Positions 38,866 through 49,700 of a stretch of 64,000 nt of DNA are shown here, piece after piece. Position numbers and translations under genes: made by a program. How positions within the stretch are numbered: position 1 is the first letter of the stretch; every line of letters begins with the position of its first letter. The stretch is from Dermatophagoides farinae. Taxonomy: Eukaryota; Arthropoda; Arachnida; Sarcoptiformes; Pyroglyphidae. The notes below the pieces were generated by a model. That model was not told the origin of the DNA. It was given only the letters and a program-made list of their open reading frames with translations, and ran no database searches. The stretch spans positions 124,001 through 188,000 of the forward strand of contig NW_027461519.1 in the NCBI RefSeq assembly GCF_024713945.1. The letters run 5' to 3'.

Positions 38866-41800
38866 ATGATTTTTATTGAAAGATTTATTAGCTATATCAA
38901 CGTTAAAAGCAGTTTAAATGATTTGCCAAATGATCTGCTAGAATCTAGTTTTCGAGAACATTATCTGAAACCTGATGATTCTCTGAGTTTAGCTGATTAT
39001 TTGGAGTCAGTTGACGACGCGATTTCGTACGCCAAAGAAAAGAACTTTGGAATAAAACGCAACTGTATCAATATTCTAAGCAAGTTGACTATATACTACG
39101 AAACAAACATTCACTTGGTTAAAATTGATTGTGACGACGAAAAACTCATGAATACCGCGACTAGTTTACTTCCTTTTTTTTTACAATGGTTTCTGGCCGG
39201 GGCTGGGTTTCTTGAAGTAGTATTTTTTGTTACAAAGGCGATTCTCTATAAAAACAAATGTAACATTGAAAAATCGAAAGACGATTCTGAACAGTTCGTA
39301 GACATAATTCTATCAGACAACTACAAAAAACCGATCTCTGCATTTCCGCAAATTTTGTTGCCTGAAGTTCACTCTAAATTTTGGAAAAACATAGCAAGTG
39401 ACGATTCAAAATTCATGTATAAAAACATCATTCATACTAGTGTTTCTGAGGACATAAGTATTAATATTATTACGGTATTTTTCATTTATCAAACCATTTT
39501 TCTGTCCTCTCACCACTTGACAAGCGATATTAGGCGTCGATATATCGATTTGTTTTGTTTCTTTTTGCGTGTCAACGCGAAAGAAATCGTTCATATCGTT
39601 AAGTTTCAAATCATATCCATATTCTCCCATTTAATTAGCACTAATGTGTCGCTACAATTCGTTGAAAAATTACTAAAGTACATGTTTTTACTTGACCAGG
39701 CCGTCGATCTCTCGCAATTCAATAACGTTAAATTTGAAATTCCGATCTATCCATGGCGTATATTTACTCAGAAAAATAACGAGATAATCTCATCAACTGT
39801 TTCACCGTTTGATACAGCAAATTTTGAATACGCTGTGCCGTTCACTTTTTTCAGTACAGTTGTGACAGAAAGAATAATTCCTGTTACGAGCTTATTTATA
39901 GAAGACGACGCCGATATTAACATTGATGAGTCTCGAAATAAGGCACTCAACTACTGCATCATGTTAATGACCAAATCGTCAATTCGTGATATCTTTTTTA
40001 GTTACTTGGCTGAAAAGCTGACGTCAAAGCTAAATAATATTATTAGTGATCTATTTAAGGAGCTTGCGGAAAACAACACAACGTCAGTGGAATTTTTAGA
40101 CCGCTTTTTACTAGATTTCGAACATATCTTAATTGGCGTGTGTGCTTCTCCCCCAAGTAACTTGTGTATTTTAGTTAAACCTATTTGTGAATTACTGTTT
40201 TTCTTGGCTGAAGATGATATTATTCTTGATGACTCGACACAAGATATTCTTTTAAGAATTATTCAGGTGTTATTAGCGACCGAATTTCGTGTATACAATT
40301 ACCATTTTTATCATATTATGCACGGAAAAACAAAAAAGGAGTTTTTAAAACTACAATCGACCGACCCTGCTAAAACTTTTATAGACGACTTTTTTCGCTT
40401 TTTCGAGTTTTTGAAAAACTACATCATGCAAAAAATGATATCTTCTCACAGCTACTTCGATTCTCTTTTTTTTAAAGTCTTTTTCATGTTTTGCCAAGCC
40501 GTTGTACACAGCGGATTTTTCGCTTGTGTGTATTGTTTGAATCAAGTTATTCCCTTTACGATGAAGTTCATTAATTTATACGAACAAAATTTCACTCTTC
40601 TGTTTAATGATTTTGTTGTGACTAATATTGCTAAAAAGAATTGGTTTAGCGCTGTGGTTTCGTTTTACTCAGACGCATTTGAAGTTTTGAGTAACTACAA
40701 TCTTGTTTTAGAAAAAAATTTAGACGATTCGTCGTTTTTCTCTTCAACAGTAGATAAATTTAAGATATATATTAACACCTGGATTAACTATTGTGACGAA
40801 AAGAAATTGTTTGATGATAATCCGATTTTACTAAATTATATCCAGCTCTTGAAAGATCAATTATCGGCGCCAATCGTCGATCACAAATATGTGGCTAACA
40901 AGCAATCATGTTATTTGAATGATGACGGAGAGGGACCAGATTCTGACGAAGCAAAGAAAACAGATCGAGATTTACGCTTTTTCGTTGCGAATTTAGAACG
41001 GTACGAATCTCTTTTAAGTGTAGTTCGCTTCATGGATTTAAATGTGAAAAACTTTTCTGAAATGGCTCTTTTTTCAAAAGAAGAGTGGAAAAACATTTTT
41101 TTAACAAAATACGAAAACGACTTTTCAGACGATACTACGTTTTGTGTTTGTGAAACTAAGTTGTTTGAAACGAAACATTCGGTACAAAAATGTTCCCGAG
41201 CGTACTGTGATGCAGTTTTAACAAATAAGCCTTTACTTGACAAAATCGACACTGAAACATTTAACAAAATAATACTTTCTGCATTCAAAACTCGAATTTA
41301 CACCCCTACTGAATTTAGTGGTATCCTGAAAAACTTATTAACCCCTTATAGTACCTCGAACCTCAACATTATCAACCTACTCGTGTACCTCTTCGATTAT
41401 GTAAAACCTTACATGCTCGTCTACGAGGACTTCATTTCCCTTATCAAACATATCCCCGATTGTCAGACTTCTCTGATTCAGTGGCTTACGACACATCAAA
41501 TCCCGTTTGGTCTGTTTGTTTTGTACGCCGAGGTGATCATCAATACGAAAGACAAAATGAAGAAGCATTTACAATTTGACAACGACACAATTCAGCATTT
41601 AAGAGATATAATTACTGCACAATCGGTTAAGTGTTTGTATTTGTTGGTGAAGCTCTGTATTTATTTCTCGGCTTTAAACCCTTCGTTTTTGATCGGGTTT
41701 TGCAAACGCTTTATACGCGATGAGCAAATGCGGATTTGGCATATGTTACGCAGCATAGTCGAAGCCGTTGAATTAACGGAAAATTTAGTTATTTATGACT

Positions 41801-42288
41801 TAAACTTTTTTACTAAAAATCTGGCTAGCAAAAACGACACATCTCAAGACGCGGAAATTTCCGCAGTACTTAAGTTTTTGGAAAACATGAAAGTATTTAG
41901 AAAAAACAAATTTGAGTCTTTGAAACGTATATACGAATATTTAAGCAATAATCTCTCGATTAATCAGTTAATGTGGAACATGAACTTGACTTTGTCTGAG
42001 CAAACGTTGAAAATCAATTTTTCCACCCAGAGTTTATTGTCCAAAGCCAACGATTTTGTTTTGAAAATGTTTGTCATTGCGCAAGAACTAGATAACTTAA
42101 CTTATTTTGAACTTATTAGATGTGTAAAGGCTTTAGAATTGATATCTATGAACATCTCCAATGTTGAAACTTTGATTCTCGCAGAAAAACTTGTTTCTCA
42201 ATTAATTAATATACAGCTGAAATTGTTGTACGTTCGAGTGATATTGTACAAAACCTGCATCTTGTTAAACCAGAAACTTACAGCGTGA
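38866..42288 (+). CDS. Large helical-repeat protein, possibly nuclear cap-binding subunit CBP80
   Basis: The 1140-residue protein is alpha-helical throughout, in the manner of MIF4G/HEAT folds. I start at the ATG at 38866; the open frame before it has no ATG. Weak points of similarity to NCBP1 (CBP80), which binds capped RNA together with CBP20, are the block PSNLCILVKPICELLFFL followed by LRIIQVLLATEFRVYNYHF about residues 445-495, resembling the second MIF4G domain (LSNFQFRWSW), and LVYLFDYVKPYMLVYEDFIS followed by LIQWL about 860-890, resembling the third (LVDKMI..VANWIF). It is longer than human CBP80 (790). No catalytic motif exists. Mediator-like or exportin-like helical proteins are alternatives. 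Confidence 0.45.
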   Translation: MIFIERFISYINVKSSLNDLPNDLLESSFREHYLKPDDSLSLADYLESVDDAISYAKEKNFGIKRNCINILSKLTIYYETNIHLVKIDCDDEKLMNTATSLLPFFLQWFLAGAGFLEVVFFVTKAILYKNKCNIEKSKDDSEQFVDIILSDNYKKPISAFPQILLPEVHSKFWKNIASDDSKFMYKNIIHTSVSEDISINIITVFFIYQTIFLSSHHLTSDIRRRYIDLFCFFLRVNAKEIVHIVKFQIISIFSHLISTNVSLQFVEKLLKYMFLLDQAVDLSQFNNVKFEIPIYPWRIFTQKNNEIISSTVSPFDTANFEYAVPFTFFSTVVTERIIPVTSLFIEDDADINIDESRNKALNYCIMLMTKSSIRDIFFSYLAEKLTSKLNNIISDLFKELAENNTTSVEFLDRFLLDFEHILIGVCASPPSNLCILVKPICELLFFLAEDDIILDDSTQDILLRIIQVLLATEFRVYNYHFYHIMHGKTKKEFLKLQSTDPAKTFIDDFFRFFEFLKNYIMQKMISSHSYFDSLFFKVFFMFCQAVVHSGFFACVYCLNQVIPFTMKFINLYEQNFTLLFNDFVVTNIAKKNWFSAVVSFYSDAFEVLSNYNLVLEKNLDDSSFFSSTVDKFKIYINTWINYCDEKKLFDDNPILLNYIQLLKDQLSAPIVDHKYVANKQSCYLNDDGEGPDSDEAKKTDRDLRFFVANLERYESLLSVVRFMDLNVKNFSEMALFSKEEWKNIFLTKYENDFSDDTTFCVCETKLFETKHSVQKCSRAYCDAVLTNKPLLDKIDTETFNKIILSAFKTRIYTPTEFSGILKNLLTPYSTSNLNIINLLVYLFDYVKPYMLVYEDFISLIKHIPDCQTSLIQWLTTHQIPFGLFVLYAEVIINTKDKMKKHLQFDNDTIQHLRDIITAQSVKCLYLLVKLCIYFSALNPSFLIGFCKRFIRDEQMRIWHMLRSIVEAVELTENLVIYDLNFFTKNLASKNDTSQDAEISAVLKFLENMKVFRKNKFESLKRIYEYLSNNLSINQLMWNMNLTLSEQTLKINFSTQSLLSKANDFVLKMFVIAQELDNLTYFELIRCVKALELISMNISNVETLILAEKLVSQLINIQLKLLYVRVILYKTCILLNQKLTA

Positions 42289-42410
42289 GCTATAGTATAG
42301 TAGAGACAGATCTAAGTGCAGGTGCAGCAGTTTATTTTTTTAAAACTTGAAGATACGATTAAATCTTTGGTATTTTATGTTGTTGTGACTAGCAATTTCG
42401 TAAACTAAAA

Positions 42411-43094
42411 ATGATTAAGCACGAACCTTACCTTTATGGTTATTACTTTAATAGTTCTTATGAAAGTAGTGACATATTTTTAAACGAAGCCTTAAATGCC
42501 AAACACCCAGAATGCTTGGATGAATTTTCTGATAAACTTCCTGACTGCGAGAATGCTCATTTTCAAAATTCACAAATTGTGGAATTAAATGGTCAATTGC
42601 CTAACCAGCCATCTACAAAACGAATTGAATCAATCAGGCCATTGTTCAATGATGTCATTGCAGAAACCGAATGCTATCTTACAAAAGAAGACTGCAATTA
42701 TTTTAGTATTTCGTGGAAAGCATTTTTTTTTTACTTGAACGTGAAACATAAGTTAATTCGGTACAAGCTGTCAAAAAAACGCGAAAGTTTAAATAAAGTC
42801 AAGCATGATGTTCATTTGCTTTCAGCTATTAGCCCGCAAGTAGAAAAGTACTGGAAAGATTTTATAGAGTTTAGTCAATATGAAGAAAACGTGTTGGAAC
42901 GGCTTAAGACTGAACAATTAAAATATAACTTGGAACGTGTGGAAGAGAATCGAATAAAACGGCTGCTTAAACTATATTCAAAACGGTGTTGGGAGATGCA
43001 TTGGAATAATAACGTGCCAAGCCAAAAAGTTATTGAGTCTAGTTTAGCTACTAGTAACAATCTTAACACAAACGTGAATCATGTAAACATGTGA
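42411..43094 (+). CDS. Hypothetical basic helical protein
   Basis: The 227-residue product starts MIKHEPYLYGYYFNSSYES. The first 80 residues are acidic and probably flexible. From about residue 95 it is helical and basic: YFSISWKAFFFYLNVKHKLI, then KYWKDFIEFSQYEENVLERL, then ENRIKRLLKLYSKRCWEMHW. The last block has the look of an HSA-like or other nucleic-acid or actin-related-protein binding helix, but this is not a firm assignment. The tail is asparagine-rich. No signal peptide or membrane segment is present. The stop is 53 bases before tRNA-Ala. Confidence 0.55.
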   Translation: MIKHEPYLYGYYFNSSYESSDIFLNEALNAKHPECLDEFSDKLPDCENAHFQNSQIVELNGQLPNQPSTKRIESIRPLFNDVIAETECYLTKEDCNYFSISWKAFFFYLNVKHKLIRYKLSKKRESLNKVKHDVHLLSAISPQVEKYWKDFIEFSQYEENVLERLKTEQLKYNLERVEENRIKRLLKLYSKRCWEMHWNNNVPSQKVIESSLATSNNLNTNVNHVNM

Positions 43095-43147
43095 AATTTC
43101 CTATAATCCACAATACCACCAGGCTCTTTAACCACTTTATTGGTTAC

Positions 43148-43220
43148 GGGCGACTAGCTCAAATGGTAGAGCGCCTGCTTTGCATGCAGGAGGTAGTGGG
43201 ATCGATACCCACGTTGTCCA
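43148..43220 (+). tRNA. trnA-UGC: tRNA-Ala (anticodon TGC)
   Basis: A complete 73-base cloverleaf is visible, with no intron. The acceptor stem GGGCGAC pairs with GTTGTCC and includes the G3-U70 wobble pair that identifies tRNA-Ala, followed by discriminator A73. The D stem is GCTC/GAGC. The anticodon stem CCTGC/GCAGG encloses TTTGCAT, with anticodon TGC at 43181-43183. The T stem GTGGG/CCCAC closes loop ATCGATA; A54 in this loop is usual for eukaryotic tRNA-Ala. Internal A box (TAGCTCAAATGG) and B box (GGATCGATACC) fit RNA polymerase III. CCA is not encoded. Confidence 0.98.
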
Positions 43221-43221
43221 C

Positions 43222-43227
43222 TTTTTT
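43222..43227 (+). terminator. RNA polymerase III T-run terminator
   Basis: A run of six T residues begins two bases after the tRNA-Ala discriminator base, the standard signal for polymerase III release. Confidence 0.85.
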
Positions 43228-43242
43228 GATCTAACAATTTTG

Positions 43243-43262
43243 ATATATATATATATATATAT
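43243..43262. repeat. AT dinucleotide microsatellite, ten units
   Basis: Ten uninterrupted AT units lie between the tRNA gene and the 3' end of the minus-strand gene that follows. Such a tract is self-complementary and prone to length variation. Confidence 0.9.
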
Positions 43263-43334
43263 TATCACACTGGGTAAGGGTATTCGTTTCTTTAACATTA
43301 ACTGATAGCAATTCAAATTATCACACAGGAGTCG

Positions 43335-44777
43335 TCATTCTAAAAGAGGATTTTTATAATCGAAATTTTCGGATTCAGAACTTGAATGCGATGATAACGG
43401 TATCAATAAATCAGCTGCTTTGTTTTCATTAGCACTGTATTCGTCAGACTTTGTACTAAAATTAGTCATGGCCGTTTTAGATAGCTCCGTACCGTTGAGT
43501 TCTGGTTGCGTTGGATTTGCTTTATCAGAATTCCGTATAGACATCGAACGATTCATATCTGAACAGTTTTGACTTTTTTTACTATAATATGATTGAGACA
43601 CTGAAAGTGATGCTGTGCGTATTCTATATTGAAGTTCTGAATTATTATGAGCATTCTTTTGTTTTTCGCTATTAGCCCCTCCAAATATTTTGCTAGGCAA
43701 TGATTTGAGAAGAGCTACTGCTGAAGTTAATTTACCGGGGGGCTTTTCATCATTATGTCTGTTTAATTCCTGTTTATTATTTTTGGTAAAATATTCGTTG
43801 AACGACAAGGTATTCATAGATTTGTCTTCCATAATGCAGCCAATAGACGAAATTGGTTGGGTATGTTCTGGTTGAAATGAAATAGACTGTAACTCATGAA
43901 ATGAAGAACTACTAGACTCAAGTTGTTCAAGTAGTTTTTGTAACTTACGAATTTCTAAATCGAGCAGGTCTCCAGATTCACAATTTGGTGGCGTGATACT
44001 AGTTAGATTTTCGTCACTGAGTGAAATGCAACTTTGAACAAAACAGTCTTCGGCGTTTGCATCTGTTGGTATCACCTGATTCATTAAATCTGTAATGTCT
44101 TGGCAAGGATTGAAAGTATCTGAATCTTTAGCTGAAAGCCTAAAAAGAATCTCATTAGAAGAATTTTCAGAGCCGTAATCTACACTTTCACTGTAATTAG
44201 TTGCTTTAATCCTAGGGTTATGACTAATTGCTGTAACGTTAATTTTTTTTGCTTCAAGATTTACTTGTGAAGGGTTTTTAATGTCTGGAATATAAGGTGA
44301 CAAACTGTTTTTGCTTGAGGTTTCTAAATCGGACTCATGAAAATATTTGTAACAATCGATATCTGAATGATATAATTCCGGTTCTTGATTATTTACAGCT
44401 TCTATTGGATATTCCAAGTCGGAGCTAAATTCTGACGATTTTCCGTACCATAGTGATATCTTTTTTGGATCTTGCTCTATATCAAAATGTTGTGCTTGAT
44501 CGATTTCTTTCAGTGTATTTATTAAATTTGTACGTGAGCAATATTTTCCATTAATGTTAAAATCAGAATCCACATTTTCATTTACGACTTCATTGGTTTG
44601 TTCAACGTTAGTTTCAGTTGAAACTGAAGGTTTAATTTCATTATAGCACGGCTTTACTAAAAAATCATCTATTATTGGCGATTGATCAGACAATTGTTTT
44701 GCATAATATTGATTATCATTGGTTGCTTCAGATTGCTGGATCATAGTATTATCATAAGTGATTAAATTTGAAATCAT
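43335..44777 (-). CDS. Intrinsically disordered hypothetical protein
   Basis: This 480-residue protein is rich in Ser, Asn, Glu and Asp, with few hydrophobic clusters, and is probably disordered over most of its length. The only structured-looking part is a short leucine coil around residues 265-282 (LLDLEIRKLQKLLEQLES), followed by serine runs. A patch near 345-360 (KLTSAVALLKSLPSKIFGG) could be an amphipathic helix. There is no signal peptide, membrane segment or recognised domain. It might be a scaffold or regulatory protein with many phosphorylation sites, but nothing specific can be claimed. It starts at the ATG in the MISNLITYDN context. Confidence 0.65.
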   Translation of the reverse strand: MISNLITYDNTMIQQSEATNDNQYYAKQLSDQSPIIDDFLVKPCYNEIKPSVSTETNVEQTNEVVNENVDSDFNINGKYCSRTNLINTLKEIDQAQHFDIEQDPKKISLWYGKSSEFSSDLEYPIEAVNNQEPELYHSDIDCYKYFHESDLETSSKNSLSPYIPDIKNPSQVNLEAKKINVTAISHNPRIKATNYSESVDYGSENSSNEILFRLSAKDSDTFNPCQDITDLMNQVIPTDANAEDCFVQSCISLSDENLTSITPPNCESGDLLDLEIRKLQKLLEQLESSSSSFHELQSISFQPEHTQPISSIGCIMEDKSMNTLSFNEYFTKNNKQELNRHNDEKPPGKLTSAVALLKSLPSKIFGGANSEKQKNAHNNSELQYRIRTASLSVSQSYYSKKSQNCSDMNRSMSIRNSDKANPTQPELNGTELSKTAMTNFSTKSDEYSANENKAADLLIPLSSHSSSESENFDYKNPLLE

Positions 44778-44943
44778 ATGGTCATAAAAGATAAAATCCG
44801 TTTTTATGCCAAAGAAATCTACAATTTATTTTGCCACCGTTTTTTTCAACAAGTTTTACCGGGGTTTTTTTGTTGAACTTTCTTGGTGCCAATCAATGCA
44901 AAACTCTACATGCATTTTGATTTTAGACCGTAAATTAAGATTT

Positions 44944-46055
44944 TCACTTCTGAGTTTCTTCAATAGATTTATTTATTGTCAATGTAGCAGAGCTTTTTAA
45001 ATCTTTCCCTGGTTCAGTGGCGGCGTAGTTTCGACTGATTCGGTTCTAAAAAATAATCAAATATTTTAAAACTTACAAAAGCTGTGCAGTGGCTGTAAAC
45101 TTCAAAACACACGAAAATAGTTTTTGGTAACGTTTCGAATAGATCAGAAGCTTGTAGAGAAAAAATAAGATATGGCTTGAATTTCAAAATAGTAGTTATC
45201 GTTGATCGTACAATGACCGCAGCTCTAAAAAATATATTTTTATTATACTTACTGTGTGACACAGTCCAGATCGGTTACGAAAAGTGTAGAAGCACATAGG
45301 CCACTAGTGAGTCCCGCTAAAATATCTCCAAGGCCTCCTGGATGCCGAGAAATAGACGTGTAATGCTCGATTTTTAAAATTTGATTTCCAAAATATATTT
45401 GGTCTATAAAGCCTTTTTGCATGACAATAAAATTGTTAGGTAGCCTGTCTAAAAACGTCATGCCGTCAGAATGAAGTTTTGTTTCGAGTAAATTGGAAAT
45501 AATTGCGTATTCCTTATTATTGCACGTCATGATGAGTCTGACTCTTGATTTATGAGCCCAGTCGATGACTGCAGACGTTAGCTTGTGCTGTAACGCGTCT
45601 GCATCTAAGATTATGCATTTTTTTGGTAGTTTTTTTATGGCAGGTATCTCAAAGTCATAAATACAAGATCGTTCTTCTGTAGGATCAATGTTCCAATTTA
45701 AGATTAAATTCATTACGTGGTCGCTGAACTCTTCTTGACCTAAACCACAACCAACAAGAAAAGTATCGATTATAGGAGACTCAAAAATGTTTTTATCGCG
45801 AAAATATTTGATATCAGTTACAATAGAGTTTGGCAACATGGCTTTTAGTTGCGTTGCATTTTCACAATACACATAAGTGAGTTCTGCAAAAGCCAAACTC
45901 GCAGAAAGAGCAGCGAAATAGCAAGCTCCCGAATATTTTTGGCACCCACCAACAATTCCAACTCTACCGAGCTTGCCTTTCGAATGCGTCTCCCAGTTGA
46001 TTAATTCATTATAAAAATCTAGGGTACGAAAAGATGACTCTAGAGGCGGAGGCAT
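44944..46055 (-). CDS. NAXD: ATP/ADP-dependent (S)-NAD(P)HX dehydratase, three exons
   Basis: Minus-strand exons are 45253-46055, 45077-45224 and 44944-45045, with introns of 28 nt (GTAAGT...TTTAG) and 31 nt (GTAAGT...TTTAG), giving 350 residues. The enzyme repairs hydrated NADH and NADPH in an ATP-dependent reaction. The ribokinase-like fold is seen in GRVGIVGGCQKYSGACYFAA near residues 25-44, VGCGLGQEEF near 100, IILDADALQHKL near 155, and the anion hole with catalytic Asp in RHPGGLGDILAGLTSG near 250. The last two exons supply the C-terminal helices (YSHCTAFNRISRNYAAT, then GKDL) that match the family end. An upstream non-ATG extension of the frame to 46184 exists; the ATG at 46055 is preferred. 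Confidence 0.9.
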
Positions 46056-46187
46056 GATATCAGATAAATAATAAAATTTAATATACTTAATATAAAAAGG
46101 AAGATCTATATGGTCACTGTTGTTCTGATGAATAGGGTGTAATCTATTTTTTAAATAGTTGCACCAATTTATTGAGTATGACAAATC

Positions 46188-46702
46188 ATGGTTTTCACAA
46201 ATTGCGATAATTTAAATGCAAGATCTTATATAGCAACTTATCCTGAAGGGAAATTAGAAGTTGAAAAATTAGGGGAATTCGAAAACATTTTAAAAAAAAA
46301 GCAAAGTCAGCGTTTAATTGGTGATCGCCGTGATAATGTGCTCAAAAAATGTAAGTTACACAGGATTTAAATACTTTAGGTGAAGAATTTAACAATTCCA
46401 GACAAATGTCTATTGATAACTACGAACTTTCACCCCGTGAAAAAAGATTGGCGACGTATTACGCAGACAAACTAACTAATGTAAAAACAATTGTTCGAGA
46501 AGACAAAAAAGACGTAGAATACGGACCAGGTGAATTTAAAAGTCCTTTAAAAGTGTTAGAAGCTATGGGCTTGGTTGAAAGTACATTAAGCACACACATT
46601 TCAACTGACAGTAAAAAAAAATTAAATGATACCAGTGATCAAACTAAAAACAAGTCAACAAAAAAAAATTTTATTCGAAAACTGCTATGCTCATATATTT
46701 AA
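46188..46702 (+). CDS. Hypothetical protein, two exons
   Basis: Exons 46188-46350 and 46380-46702 join over a 29-nt intron (GTAAGT...CTTTAG) to give 161 residues. The product is charged and soluble, with helical segments such as KLEVEKLGEFENILKKKQSQ and LSPREKRLATYYADKLTNVK and a basic C-terminus (KNKSTKKNFIRKLLCSYI). A GPGEFKSPLKVLEAMG stretch near residue 108 could be a short linear motif. I recognise no domain. The gene is divergent from NAXD across 132 bases and converges with the giant minus-strand gene, 45 bases from its stop. Confidence 0.65.
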
Positions 46703-46747
46703 ATTTTGTTTATAATTCCACATTAGCGGTAAAGGTGATTCCCTATG

Positions 46748-49700
46748 TTATTTATTAGCGACAATTGTTTTTTGTATGAGGACAACTAAATTATGCAAGG
46801 CGTTGTTCTTAGTAATGTCTTTTTTAAGTTGGCTTGTATAGTTGTTTTCAAATGGTTTGTTGAAGTGAAAAAACACGCTCATTACGACATCCAGAAACGG
46901 TGTAAGTATTTTCGGATAAGATTTAAAAAAAATTGAAAAAATGTTAAGCAGATGATTATGTTCATGCGCTGGATTAATATATAATCGAACAATATATAAG
47001 AACATTTGATCAATTTCACTACAAGCGGCTGAAATCAAGCTTTTGAAAAGTTTATCAATGGAAGAAGTCAAATTATCGATCTCCGTAAGTTTGATACCCG
47101 GAGCGAGTTCGTAATACGTGAAATTAGGTTGTGATAAAGTAGTATATTCTATAAATTCTGCTGTAGGCCCCATGAGTAACAGTGGAAGCGCTCCTTCGTA
47201 AGCGTCGCCTGCGATCAGCCAATGCTTTAGTATAATCCTGGGGTATGTTTTCACAATTGACTCAAATCGGTTTCTTGTATTGTGTTCAGAAGATATGTTT
47301 ATGTCATCGAAACTCATTCCCTGGTAATCTTTGTAAATATCATTTTTTCTGTTTAAATATATTGAATCTAATCTGTAAACCTTCAGTAGAAGTTCCTCAA
47401 AAACTTTGGAGGACTGCGGTAAATAAATTTTGGAAATCACATCATTAAATAGTATTGGGATTATGTACTGCAGGACGGTCGCTTTGAAAAACGGAATGTA
47501 ATTCCCTTTTGGAATAAACTTTTGCCAATACGCAACACAAGCAATTTTAGACTTTTCATGTGGGCAAATCTTCGTCGATTGAAGGATTTCTGCTAAATGA
47601 TAATTGGAAGCAGATTCACTGTTAGAAAACAAAAAATCTATGCAGTTTTCGTCTTGCAGAATAATTCTTTCCATTGGAGAATTTTCTCGAAGCAACGTAA
47701 TTTGTTGTCTGAATTTGATAATATTAAAATCATTTTCGTTGTGGAATAGTGTTCTTGATTTTAATTGCAGTTCAGTGATCAATTCAAACTCTGAGTAAAT
47801 GGCTGTTAAATAATTACTATTGTAGTAAAGTAATATCCAAAATCGTGCTAAGCTACAGTAATCATTAAACTCGCGTTTAATAAGCTGACTTTTCATGTTT
47901 GAGCTTTTTTTAACAAAATCGTTTTGGACGAAAAATAAAGCTAAAACGGCTAATTCGAAAAAAGCTGAACACGGACGGGCTATTTTAAGCAAATGTAGTA
48001 TGAATTCTTTGATAGCAATTACATTTTTTTTTTCACATCTGATTAGTTCGTAAATAGATTCAATTAGTATCGATATGGATCTTGTTAGAACAGTTAAGTC
48101 GTCTGGAAAAGAATATTGCAACGTGATTGCAAACAAGCAATATACATGGTAATAAAGATGTGGTTCAGCCCGTTTATTCAAATTTATCAACGCGAACAAA
48201 TAGCAAAGGTTAATGTCTTTCATTTTTGCGCACAAGTCTTCTTTAGTAATTTCTTGAAATTCGTCTGGACTTTTTGTTTCAAGCTGTGTGTAAATTAGTG
48301 TTCTTTGTGTCTTAATCGCACTGTTGAGATTGCTGGAATCTTGGTTTTTTAATTTGGTGTTTATTTGAATCTGTTTAGGAATACTAGTCCAGTAAAATTC
48401 AACGCTCGATTTCTTTTCCAATAATTCGTTTATGTAATCCTGATGAGTGGGCGGCTCTGACGGTCTGAATTTTTTTTTTAGTTTTGTGTCGTCAATATTC
48501 CAAACATCTTTTACTTTTTCGTAGAAGTCATTAGAACTTTTGTTAACTATTCCTTCAATTTCGGCTGCAATTAGCCTAAAAGAAGAATATTTCTTATTTT
48601 CAAGCTGGGCAATAAACTGAATCTTGTGTATTTTTGAAGCTTTTTCTTGATTTGATAACCCATTTGCATACAAAGCAATTTTCTCGTCGTAACTGTTGTT
48701 CAAATCGTATAGCTGATTTTTATATTGCATGTTAGTACGAATCATGTTTGCAAATTTGTTAGTTTGTTTTATTTTACTGTTTTTCTTAAGTGGGTGAGTT
48801 ATTTTAGAAGCAAACATCCCGTTCATTTTCATTTTTTTAAACAAAAATTCGTTATAGTTTTTAGACATAGTTCCAAGATAATATTTGGACAGAGAAGCTT
48901 TGGATGATATAAGTTTGCTTGAAATGTTTTTAAGTTTATCGTTGGTTATTGCATTCTTAGTAAGAGGCACGGGAGCTTTTTTCTGAGATTCAAACGTGAA
49001 ACTACTACTATAGTGGCTAGGGTTTTTCCGGAGTTCTACACTTTGTGACGCATTTGATGAGTCAATAATTTTGTTAGAAACATTTTCATCTAGGAAGTCC
49101 ACATTAACTTTATTGATGCTTCTGGTTTGAGTAGCATTATTGGTTGACAAAAGATTCAATGATTCATTTGAATTTTCTAACAAAGCTTCGATTAACGTAG
49201 AAGTTTTCACGTCGGGTTTTTTGTCTTTGTTTTCTTTTTTTATTTCTGAATTTTCGATTGCGTTAGATTCAACTGAGGAATAATCTAACGTATGGATGAT
49301 GTCTTCTTTAATGTTAGCGTCTATGTTGTTATTCAGCATATAAATATGTTTTTTCTTCGAAGTATCAGTCAATATTATGCTTGGAACTTGATGTTTAAAG
49401 TTTTTTAACATTCGGCTTGGAACATTTAGTTTATTGGTTGATTTTTTTACGATTTTGTCTAACTGGTAGTCGAATTCATCGGGAACATCTTGCACTTCAA
49501 AATTTTTGACATATTCCATGGCGTTTTTGAGATGTTGACTATAAATGTCTGCTATTTTAAATGATATATTCCATGGCGTTGTTTTTATTAGCTTAATTTG
49601 AGCGAGCTTACTGTGTGCTATATTAAGAGCTATTTGAAAAAAAAACGGGTCTTTGTTTTCCAAATTGTATTTAACACATTTGCTGTACTCTTCTGTAGTT

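Noticed and set aside
43196-43212. A54 in the tRNA T loop in place of T54, at first taken as unusual.
   Set aside because: The ATCGAT form of the T loop is common in eukaryotic tRNA-Ala, so it is not notable.
44806-45000. A 64-codon plus-strand ORF with an ATG start.
   Set aside because: Its second part lies antisense to exon 3 of NAXD, and its composition is phenylalanine-rich in the way of AT-rich shadow frames. No family or splice partner is seen.
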